From the NCBI RefSeq assembly GCF_035594125.1, contig NC_087166.1, positions 17,203,766 to 17,267,765 on the forward strand: 64,000 nucleotides of DNA, read 5' to 3'. The DNA is from Scylla paramamosain. Taxonomy: Eukaryota; Arthropoda; Malacostraca; Decapoda; Portunidae. Under the pieces are notes generated by a model, which was not told the origin of the DNA, ran no database searches, and was given only the letters and a program-made list of their open reading frames with translations. Shown piece by piece: positions 24,746 through 41,465 of the stretch. The stretch's first letter is position 1, and every line of letters begins with the position of its first letter. The position numbers and the translations under genes were made by a program.

Positions 24746-26923
24746 ATGGCTTCTAAGCGACGTTATCTGTGTGCCCCCATAAACGAGATATCTGGAGCCC
24801 AACTTCCATCCTCTGGAGAAGTTCTGGGCCTCCTGACCTACAAGTTGGACGTAGAGAAGATGACGGTGGTGGACGCGTCCCGGAAGGTCTCGAAAATTGT
24901 TGAGGCGCTGTGGGCTAAGGCTAGAATTCCCATGCAGCGGATTGACACCGTCGTCAAGAACATCCAGACCTTGTACAAGGAGTACACCCTTGTACGCAAG
25001 AACAAGGCACGGACAACAGGAACACAAGTGAAGAGGGAGGAGGAGTTCAAGGAGCGCCTGGCGAATCTCTTCGACGTCGCGAAGGCCGGCGCTTTAGAGA
25101 CAATGACAAACGAGGAGGACAAAGCTTTTCTTCTCGCTCAACGTGAACCAGGACGCCGGGGACGCATGGGAGGGGTGGACACAGCACTAGCTGCCCAAGA
25201 ACAGCGATCGTCACAGCGGCAAGCGACACAGGAGGTGAGGAAGCGACGCGCGGAGGAGGAGGCGTCGACGTCCGCGGCAAGAGTCCAGTTGGAGGATTCG
25301 TCCTCAACCTCCTCTAGCACCAGCGCCGAAGGAAGCCCCACACTTGGTATCTCCCCAGTCCCACCCAAACGGCCTCGAGCGAACCTCAACATCGTCACCC
25401 CGGACGTGGCGGCCTCTTTGGATCGCGTCAAGGTGAGCGACCGTGGCGCAGTGTTCGTCCTCACCGAGACAGCGCGTGCCCTGGGGCACGACACAGTTGA
25501 GTACAACATCAACAGGACATCGATCCAAAGCCAGCGCCGTCGTCACCGCGAGCAACTGGCCTCCGCCCTCAAGGAGAAGCTGCGAGTAGAAGGCCCCTTG
25601 GTAGTCCACTGGGACGGGAAGCTGATGCCGGATCTCACCAGCAACGCCCACGTCGACCGCCTGCCCATCCTCGTGTCTGGGGGAGGGGAGGTTCAGCTGC
25701 TGCAGGTGGCGAAGCTTCCCAGTGGAAGAGGGGCGAATGAAGCGAAGGCCGTCGTGGAGGCGTTGGAGAAGTGGAGCGTCGCTGACCGGGTCGTGGGGAT
25801 GTCCTTTGACACCACCGCCGCCAACACGGGTCGCCACACCGGGGCGTGTACCCTGATTGAGCGGCAGCTGAAGAGCGACCTCCTCTACCTCGCCTGCCGG
25901 CATCACATTCTCGAGCTCGTGATCGAGGCGGTCTTCACGTCGGTGATGGGGCCAACTACAGGGCCTGCTGTCCTGCTGTTCAAGCGTTTCCAGGAGAGGT
26001 GGCCCTTCATCAACCAAGGCGAGTTCCAGCCGATCGAGGATGGAGCAGGAGAGGTCGACATCGAGTGGTTCCTTCAGGCCCTGAAAGAGCGGACAGACCT
26101 TCGGGACGACTACCGGGAACTTCTGGAACTAACCGTCATCTTTCTCGGCGGCGTACCTCCCCGCGGAATCCGCTTCCGTGCCCCTGGCCCCATGCACCAC
26201 GCTCGGTGGATGAGCAAGGTGCTGTACTCGCTCAAGGTGTGGCTGTTCAGGGAACAGGTCAAACTGACGCCGAAGGAGGAGCGCGGACTGTTGAGGGTGG
26301 CCATGTTCTCCGCCCGCCTCTACAGCAAAGCCTGGACGCAAGCCCCACTTGCTGTCGCGGCTCCGCTCAACGATCTTCAGCTGCTTCAGGCACTGGACGG
26401 GTACGAGGACGCGGAGGTCTCCAAGGCCGCGACAAACAAGCTCCTCGGCCACCTCTGGTACCTCTCGGAAGAGCTGGTAGCCCTGGCGTTCTTCGACGAC
26501 CGGGTTTCATCAGAAACAAAGAAGAAGATGGTAGCGGCGATTGAGGAGAAGGACGGCAACGACACAGCCCAGAAGCGAGTGACCATTCCCGCTTCAGCGA
26601 TCAGCGGCTGCAGCCTTGAGGACTTCGTGACCTCCAATACGTCCTCGTTCTTCTCCAAGATGTCCATCGACAAGGGATTCCTGGCGTTGGAACCGGCAGA
26701 CTGGAAGAAGGATGAGGCGTACGGCAAGGCGTGCAAAGCGCTGGGGAACCTGTCGGTCACCAATGACCACGCGGAACGAGGCGTCGCCCTGATTCAGGAA
26801 TATAACCGGCTCCTGACGAAGGACGAAGAACAACTGCAGTTCCTCGTCCAGGTCGTCGCGGACCATCGGCGCCAGTTCCCGGACACCAGGAAGGGAACGC
26901 TTGCACGGACCGGGCGACAATGA
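24746..26923 (+). CDS. hAT-like DDE transposase or domesticated derivative, 725 aa
   Basis: Uninterrupted 725-codon frame in GC-rich sequence, the only convincing intact gene here. I start it at the ATG in AAGATGG (A at -3, G at +4) just after a splice-acceptor-like site; an in-frame ATG 11 codons upstream lies in the satellite junction. The N-terminal ~150 residues look helical and basic, perhaps DNA-binding. About 187-200 is Ser/Thr low complexity, followed by a basic PPKRPR patch near 206 (likely nuclear signal). The core has VHWDGK (D290), SFDTTAANTG (D355), CRHHILELV (C384, H387), an HHARWM motif and NDHAERG (E677). Spacings D-D 65 and D-E 322 are close to those of the hAT transposase Hermes (68 and 324, from D180, D248, E572), and CxxH and RW motifs also fit hAT. 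If active it would cut and join transposon ends in the nucleus. The C terminus ends soon after the acidic residue, so the usual hAT dimerisation tail may be short. It could instead be a host gene; I cannot tell. Confidence 0.72.
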   Translation: MASKRRYLCAPINEISGAQLPSSGEVLGLLTYKLDVEKMTVVDASRKVSKIVEALWAKARIPMQRIDTVVKNIQTLYKEYTLVRKNKARTTGTQVKREEEFKERLANLFDVAKAGALETMTNEEDKAFLLAQREPGRRGRMGGVDTALAAQEQRSSQRQATQEVRKRRAEEEASTSAARVQLEDSSSTSSSTSAEGSPTLGISPVPPKRPRANLNIVTPDVAASLDRVKVSDRGAVFVLTETARALGHDTVEYNINRTSIQSQRRRHREQLASALKEKLRVEGPLVVHWDGKLMPDLTSNAHVDRLPILVSGGGEVQLLQVAKLPSGRGANEAKAVVEALEKWSVADRVVGMSFDTTAANTGRHTGACTLIERQLKSDLLYLACRHHILELVIEAVFTSVMGPTTGPAVLLFKRFQERWPFINQGEFQPIEDGAGEVDIEWFLQALKERTDLRDDYRELLELTVIFLGGVPPRGIRFRAPGPMHHARWMSKVLYSLKVWLFREQVKLTPKEERGLLRVAMFSARLYSKAWTQAPLAVAAPLNDLQLLQALDGYEDAEVSKAATNKLLGHLWYLSEELVALAFFDDRVSSETKKKMVAAIEEKDGNDTAQKRVTIPASAISGCSLEDFVTSNTSSFFSKMSIDKGFLALEPADWKKDEAYGKACKALGNLSVTNDHAERGVALIQEYNRLLTKDEEQLQFLVQVVADHRRQFPDTRKGTLARTGRQ

Positions 26924-27183
26924 GTGGCTAGCAACCACACAACCCCCGCCAGGAGAGGAAAGCGGCTAATACTCCCACGAGAGCAACGTGGGAGGGGGAC
27001 CCGGAGTGCTTGTGACTAGCGTTCGATGAGTAAAATTTCAGAGTCGTTGAGCACCGTTTAAATATATTCCGATTTCAATGAAACCTTGCACAGCACGTTT
27101 CTGGGTCAAAAGGAACAAGAATCCGGGTTTGGAGCATAGACATTATTCGTTTGAAATTTCACCCCCCTACAGAGGGCCACCCT
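26924..27183 (+). other. 3' flank of the hAT-like gene
   Basis: Non-satellite sequence between the TGA and the return of the array. It contains a perfect 8-bp stem-loop at 26972-26994. No AATAAA signal is present. Its last ~20 bases (CCCCTACAGAGGGCCACCCT) read inward like a transposon terminus. Base composition falls from GC-rich near the stop codon to more balanced toward the end. Confidence 0.55.
26972..26994 (+). other. Perfect 8-bp hairpin in the 3' flank
   Basis: CTCCCACG (26972-26979) pairs with CGTGGGAG (26987-26994) across a 7-base loop. It lies about 50 bp after the stop codon. It could be a 3'-UTR structure or a subterminal transposon motif; its function is unknown. Confidence 0.6.
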
Positions 27184-28957
27184 AAAAGACATGTTTTTAT
27201 TAATGTTCTTTTCTTTTTTCCATATAGGATACCTTTTTTTCAGCGTTTCGGTGCCTAACACGCACAAAAACACCCACAAGAAACGCTTTTGGAAAAGTGT
27301 TTTATTTTTTTTTCTCATATAGGATGCTCTCCATGCATTTTGGCGTTATCTCATCTAAAATTGTGAAACATTCTCAAAATAGACGTTGTTGGTAATGTTT
27401 TTTTTTAATATTTTTTATCCATTTATAGTACTTTTCATTCGTTTTAGTGTTTCGGTCCCTAAGAAACTAAAAAAAAAAAAAAGAAACACTCATAATAAAT
27501 GTTTCTTGTAATATTTTCTCGTTTCCCCATAAATGGCACTTTGCATGCATTTTGTCGTTTTTATACGTAAAGAGAACAAAAACACTTAAATTTTTTATTT
27601 ATTTTTTTAGGGTAGTTATTTTCTCCAAAAAGGGTGTTTTGCTTGCGTTTTAGAGTTTTGGTAAGAATTAAGTTCAAAAGCAATCAAAAGACACTTTCTC
27701 ATAATGTTGTTTTGTATTCCCATTTACAGCGATTTCCAAGTTTTTTTTTTTAGCGTTTTTATGCCTACCACTCTGTAAAACACTCAAAAGACATGTTTCT
27801 AATAATGTAATTTCTTTTCCCCATTTATGGGGGCTTTGCAAGCATTTTGGTGTTTTGATACCTAATAATGTGAAAAACACAAAATATACTTTTTTTTGTT
27901 AATGTTTTTTTCTCGATCTGGAGTGCTTTTTATAAGTTTTAGCGTTTTGGCACCTAAAAAGCTCAAAAACTATCTTACTACTCGTTTCTCGTGATGTCCT
28001 TTTGTTTACCCATATAGGGTAATTTGAACTCATTTTGGGTAACTAGCTAAAAAATACTCAAACTACACGTTTTTAGTAAAATTATACTGTTTCTCCATTA
28101 AGGTTTTTTTTTTTGCATTACGTTGTAGCCTTCTGGTATAAATATATCAAACACACTAAAAAGAGACGTTTTTGGTAATACTGTTTTGTTTTCCCAAAGA
28201 AGATGCTTTCCATGTTTTTTTTTTTTTTATCGTTTTGGTGCCAAGCTTGCTCGTAAACACATAAATGATATGTTTTTGGTAATGTCTTTGGGTTTCCTCA
28301 TATAGAGGGTTTTATCAGTATTTTGGCGTTTTGGTACCTAACGATGTGAAATATACACAAAAAAAAAAAAAAAATAGTAATGTTCTGTTTCTTGATATGG
28401 AGAGCTATTCATGTGTTTTAACGTTTTGGTACCTAAGAAAACACTCATTATGCACGTTTCTTATAATGTCCTTTCGTTTCTTTATATAATAAGGTTTGCA
28501 CGCATTTTGGTGTTTTAGTACCTAATGAGCTCAAAGATACTCACAATACAAGTTTTTGATAACTGTTCTCTTTTCTTTAAATTACGTTGTTTGTATGCAT
28601 TTTGTCGTGTTTGTACCGAACAAAGTGAAAAAAAAAAAAACAATAAAATGGGTGAAAAGCACTCAGTATGGAGAAACAGATCATTACCAAAAATGTGTGT
28701 TTTATGTGTTTAAAACACACGTTTCTGGTAATGTTGTTCTGTTTTTCCATATTTAGTGCTTTTCACGCATTTTATTGTTTTGGTACCTAAGTTCAAATGT
28801 TAAAAAAAAAAAAAAACACATTATATATAATGGGTGTTTTGAATGTTTTTTTTTTTTAATGTTTTGATATCTAAGAAGCTGAAAAACACCACTGAAAAGA
28901 CATTTTGTATTCGAATATAAGCTGCTTTCTATGTATTTTCGGTGTTTTGATGTTTAA

Positions 28958-28989
<32 letters not shown>

Positions 28990-29469
28990 AAAAAAAAAGC
29001 ACTGAAAAGACACCTTTCTGGTAATGTCATTTCGTTTTCCCATACGAAATGCTTGGTATGTATTTGTGGCTTTGTTACCTAACATTGTGAAAAATATTCA
29101 AAACACACGTTTTTGGTGATGTTCAATTTCTACTTATACTACTGCTATTCACGCGTTAGCTTTTAGTTATCTGAAAACATCAAAAACACTTAAAATGCAT
29201 GTTTTCTGTTGATATCGTTTTGTTTCACCATATAATGTACTTTGCATGCATTTTTCCCGTTTCTGTACTTCACAAGCGCAAAAATAGTCAAAATACACAT
29301 TTTTGGTAATGTTATTCTGTTTTTTCCAGAAAGGAAGTTTTGCATACCTTTTTAGCGTTTTGGTACGTAAAAAGCTCAAAAACACTCAAAAGACACACTT
29401 TTTGTAATGTATTTTTGTATTGCAATACAGATTTCTTTCCATGCATTATAGCGTTTTGGTGCCTAACCA

Positions 29470-29470
<1 letters not shown>
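27184..29470 (-). repeat. 96-bp satellite array, - orientation, right of the island
   Basis: Continuation of the minus-oriented array after the GC-rich island. Bases about 27640-27850 are matched in reverse by about 58218-58490. There is a short AC-rich run near 28961-28990. Orientation flips to + near 29470, where GGTGCCTAACCACC is followed by + type text (AAGGGACATTATGAGAAAAG). No gene seen. Confidence 0.92.

Positions 29471-34528
<5,058 letters not shown>

Positions 34529-34622
<94 letters not shown>
34529..34622. repeat. (TA)n tract, ~94 bp, centre of an inverted repeat
   Basis: Pure alternating TA. About 130 bp on each side (about 34400-34528 and 34623-34750) are near-perfect reverse complements. 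After this tract the array returns to + orientation. Confidence 0.97.
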
Positions 34623-36925
<2,303 letters not shown>

Positions 36926-38451
36926 ATTGTACTGTGAGTGCTTTCGAGCTTATTACGTTCTAAAACGCAAAATAAAACGCTTCAGTAGCACTGTATGTGG
37001 AGAAACAGAACATAACCTAAAACGTGTATTTCTTTTTTTTTTTTTGCATTGTTAAGTAGCAAAAAGCTAAATTGCATGGGGAAAATAAACGACATTTCAA
37101 AAAATATGTCCTTGGAATGTGTATGGGTATGATATGTTACCAAAGCGCTAAAATGCAGGGAAATCACCCAGTAAGGGAATACCAAACAATATTATATAAA
37201 AAAATGTATCCTTTGAGTGTTTTTAGCTTCTTACGTACCAAAACGCTAAAATGCATGCAAAGCACACTTTATGGAGAAAGAATACCATTACCATTAGCAT
37301 TATTATTTTTTTTAGCTTGTTACATATAAATACGACAAAATGCATGGAAAGAACCCTATTTAATTAAGGTAATGAAAGAACATTACTAGGAATACGTATT
37401 ATGATTGTTTTGGATCGTCTTAGGTACCAAAACGCTAAAACGCATGAATAGTACTCTTTCTCGGAAAGAGAATAACATTATCAAAAACCTATATTTTGAG
37501 GGAGTTTTCACATTTTTAGGTACCAAAACGCCAAAATGCATAGAAAGCACTTTCAGTTGTGAACTAAAATTTCATTTACAGAAACGTGACTTTTGAAGGC
37601 ACGAGAACATGGAAAACATTATATCTGAAAAAAAAAAACTACCAAAACCTTTTTTGGGAGATTTTTTGTTTTTAGCTACTTACGTACCGAAACGCTAAAA
37701 CACTTGCAAAACAGCTTTTTATGAAGAAACAATAATTTTAACAAAAACATCCATTTCGGTATTTTCACCTTGTTACGTACAAGACCACAAATATGTATTG
37801 AAAGTACACTACATCGGGATACTAAAGAACATTACGAGAGACGTGTATTTTGAGTGTTTTTTGAGCTTCTTAGGTACCAAAACGCTAAAACGCATGAATA
37901 GTACTCCATATGGAAAGTCAATAGCAATACAAAAAATGTGTATTTTGTGTTTTTCAGACCGTTAGATAACAAAACGCCAAAATGCATGCAAGGCAACATC
38001 TACGATGAAATAAAACGACATTGCAGGAAACGTATGTTATGAGTGTTTTTGTGCATGTTTAAAAACAAAATGCTAAAATGTATCGAAAACACCCGGCATG
38101 GGAAAACAAAAGAACATTACCAAAAACGTTCCTTTTGTGTGTTTTGAGGTACTTACCTAACAAAACGCTAGAACGCATGCTAAGTCCCTTTACTGAGTTA
38201 CAAAGTAACATTATCAAAAACGAGTATTTGAGTGTTTTTCAGCTTGTTGCGTACATAAACACCAAATTGCATGCAAAGTACCCTATATATGAAAACAAAA
38301 GGAAATAACGAAAAATGTGTTTTATGAGTGTTTTTGAGCTTCTTAAGTACCCAAAGGCAAAAAAGCGCTGAATAACACTCTATATGGAGAAGCAAGAATA
38401 TTACCAAAAACGTTTATTTTGAATGTTTTTTTACATTGTTAAGTACCAAGT
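36926..38451 (+). repeat. 96-bp satellite array, + orientation (block B, right part)
   Basis: Paralogue of about 4376-5840 in block A, ending where the copy breaks into an inverted piece at about 38452. No gene seen. Confidence 0.9.
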
Positions 38452-38610
38452 ACGTATGTAGCACAAGTAAAAAAAGAACTCGACTCGTTTTTGTTTTTTC
38501 CATATACAGTGCTTCCCTACTTTTGTTTTAGCGTTTTGTTATCTAACATGCACAAAAATACTCAAAAGATACCTTTCTTTTAATGTCATCTCTTTTTCTC
38601 ATATAGGACA
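38452..38610 (-). repeat. Short inverted satellite segment at the block B/C junction
   Basis: About 160 bp read on the minus strand between two + blocks. Its reverse complement matches about 5865-6025 of block A and about 45342-45500 of block C. To its right the array jumps to sequence like 1208 of block A (TTTTATGGAGAAACATTATAAC). It marks the join of two tandem copies of the large segment. Confidence 0.85.
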
Positions 38611-41465
38611 TAAGTGCCCATGTTTTATGGAGAAACATTATAACTTTTTTCTAAAACGTATATTTTGAATGTTACGTACAAAAATGATAAAATGCATGCA
38701 AAGCACTCTATATGGGAAAACGAAAGCAAGAAACGTGTATTATGAGAGCTTTTGAGCTTCTTAGTTACCAAAATGGTAAAACGCATGAATAGCAATTTAT
38801 ATCGAGAAACAACATTACAAAAAACGCGTATTTTGAGTATTTTCCCATTATCAGGTACCAAAACACCAAAATGCTTGCAAAGCCGACCATATGAAGAAAA
38901 ACAAACAACTTTGCAAAAAAAACGTCTTTTGAGTGTTTTGATCTACTTACCAAAACGCTAAAAAGCATACAAATCACACTTTATGGAGAAACGGAGTAAC
39001 AATAAGAAAAACAATTATTTTTGAGTGTTTTCTTTTTTTTGCTTCTTACGTACAACAACACCAAAGTGCTTCCTATAAGTATAAGAGGAAAGAAAAGACA
39101 ATACGGGAAACGTGTATTAAGGGTGTTTTTTAGCCACTTAGGTACCTAAACAAAGAAACGCATCAACATCTCTTTACATGGAGAAACACAACATCATGGC
39201 CAAAAACGTGTATTTTGAGTATATTTCACAGTTAGGAATCAAAACCCTAAAATACATGCAAAGGACCCTGTATGGGGATAGGAAAGGATATTTTCAGAAA
39301 CGTGTTTTTAGAGTGTTTTAGGCACCAAACCGATAAACAAGCATGGAAAGCACCGAGTATGGTAAAAAAAAAAAAAATAAATAAAAATAAAATATTACTA
39401 AAAACTTCTCTTTTTAGTGTTTTCGAACTAGACATGTACCAAAACGCTGAAAACCATGTAAAAAAAAAAAAAAACATTCATGGAGAAAGAACATAACTTT
39501 TCGAAAAAAAAATGTATTTCGAGTTTTTTTTTTTTGTAGCTTGTTACGAAGAAAAATGCTTGGAAAGCTATTTATACGGGGAAACGAAACGACATTAAAA
39601 AAAAAAAACATCTTTTGGGTGTTTTTATACATGTTAAGCACGAAAACGCTAGAAAGCATGGATATCACCCTATATGAGAAAAGAAAACATTACCAAAAAC
39701 CTGTCTTGATTTTTTTCTGCTTCTTAGCTACCAAAACGCTAAATCGTATTTTATAGACCTTTTATGGTAAAACAGAATAATATTACCAAAAATATAAATA
39801 GAATAGTATTTTAAATGTTGTTGAGCTTTTTACGTACAAAAACGTTATAATGAATGGAAAAGACCATATATAAGGTAACAAAAGGACGTTACGAGAGATG
39901 TGAATTATGTTTTTTTTTAGCCCCTTAGTTACCAAAATCCTAAAACGCTTTAATAGCACATTATATCGAGGAACAGAACAGCATTACCAAAAACATGTAT
40001 TTTAAGTGTTTTCTTTTTTTCTAATAATTAGGTACCAAAACGCCAAAACCCATGAAAAATCCAACATATGGAAAGCAAAATTTACAGAAAAATGTGTTTT
40101 CAGTGATTTTTTTTTGAGGTACTTACGTAATAAAACGCTAAAATATATATAAAAAAAAACGTGTATGGACAATATGATTAACAGAAAAAGAATACCTAAA
40201 ACTGCTTTTATGCTTATTATGTACAAAAACGAAAAAAAAGAACTGTAAAATACCTTATATGAGAAAAAGAAAACACATTACGAGAAATGTTTATTATGGG
40301 TGTTTTTAACTTAGGTACGAAATCGATAAAAAGTAAGAATACGACTCTATATGGAGAAACATACTATCACGACCAAAAACGTGTATTTGGAATGTATTTC
40401 ACAGTTTTGTATCAAAATGCTAAAATACATGCAAAGCATTCTATATGGGGAATGGAAACGTGATTTCCAGAAACGTGTTTTTCGAGCGCTTGTGTGCGTT
40501 CTAGGCACCAAAACAATGAAAAGCACGGAAAGCACTGTACATTGGAAAAGAAAACAGTTACAAAAAACGTTACTTTTTAATGTTTTTTTTCAGCTATTTA
40601 TGTACCAAAACTCTAAAAGCATGTAAAAAAATCCTTATGGAGAAACAGTATAACTTTAAACGAAAAGACATTGCGAAAAACATGTATTGTCAGAGTTTTG
40701 AGCTTCTTCAATATCAAAACGCTAAAACGCATAAATATCGTTGTATATGGATAACCAAAATAAAATAAACAAAAACGTGTATTTTGAGTGTTAACACATA
40801 ATTATGTGCCAAAACGCCAAAAAAGTCTCCAATATTGCGAAATCAAACGACATTACCAGAAAAGTGTCCTTCGAGTGTTTTGTGCGTGTTGGACACCAAA
40901 ATGCTAAAAAGCATGGAAATCACTGTATGCGAAAATAAAACAATACAATGAAAAAAAAAAAACGTAAAAAAAAATAAATAACATAAGAAACGACTATTTT
41001 CATTGTGTTTCACATTGTTAGGTGCAAAAACGCCAAGATGCAGGTAAAGTATCTTATATGGCTAAAACAATCGACTTAACTAGATACGTGTCTTTTTAGT
41101 GTTTATGAGCGTGTTAGGAACCAAAATGCTGAAAAGAAAGGAAAGCATCCTATATAGGAAACAAAATAACTTTACAAAGAACGTACCATTCATTAAAGGG
41201 ATTTTTTTTAGTCACTTACGTACCGAAACGCTGAAACACATGCTAAACATTGTTTATGGAGAAAGAGAATAACATTACAATAAACAAGTATTTTGGGTGT
41301 TTTGCACTTCTTACGTAAACTGACGCCAAAATGCATGAAAAATGATGACTCTCACACGGTCATAAACCTTACTTATGTGGGAAATGAAAGATTATTACCA
41401 GAAATGTGCATTATAAGGTTTTTTTTTAACATCTTAGGTACCAAAATGCTAAAAAAAATGAATAG
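38611..41465 (+). repeat. 96-bp satellite array, + orientation (block C, left part)
   Basis: Paralogue of about 1208-4085 of block A and of about 31920-36020 of block B. It is interrupted on the right by LINE copy 1 after AATAGCACT. No gene seen. Confidence 0.92.

Larger units (their letters stand above)
24718..27183 (+). mobile_element. GC-rich island, probable 5'-truncated hAT-like DNA transposon
   Basis: About 2.47 kb of GC-rich, non-satellite sequence dropped into the AT-rich array. Both edges are sharp: satellite stops after GTGTGTT at 24718 and resumes with AAAAGACATG at about 27185. It holds one long frame (24746-26923) and a ~260-bp 3' flank. The right edge ends AGGGCCACCCT, which read from outside is AGGGTGGCCC and resembles an hAT-type terminus (family knowledge, usually starting CAGG or CAGT). 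No matching inverted copy is visible at the left edge, and about 50 bp of the satellite unit are missing across the insertion, so no target duplication can be shown. I infer that the left end of the element was lost. Confidence 0.6.

Noticed and set aside
24719..26938. Several 90-240 codon frames on the minus strand and a 181-codon + frame inside the GC-rich island
   Set aside because: They are shadows of the 725-codon gene in GC-rich sequence. They lack recognisable motifs, while the main frame has ordered hAT-like motifs.
26946..26994. Bacterial-style terminator at the 26972 hairpin
   Set aside because: There is no U run after the stem and the context is a eukaryotic transposon-like gene.
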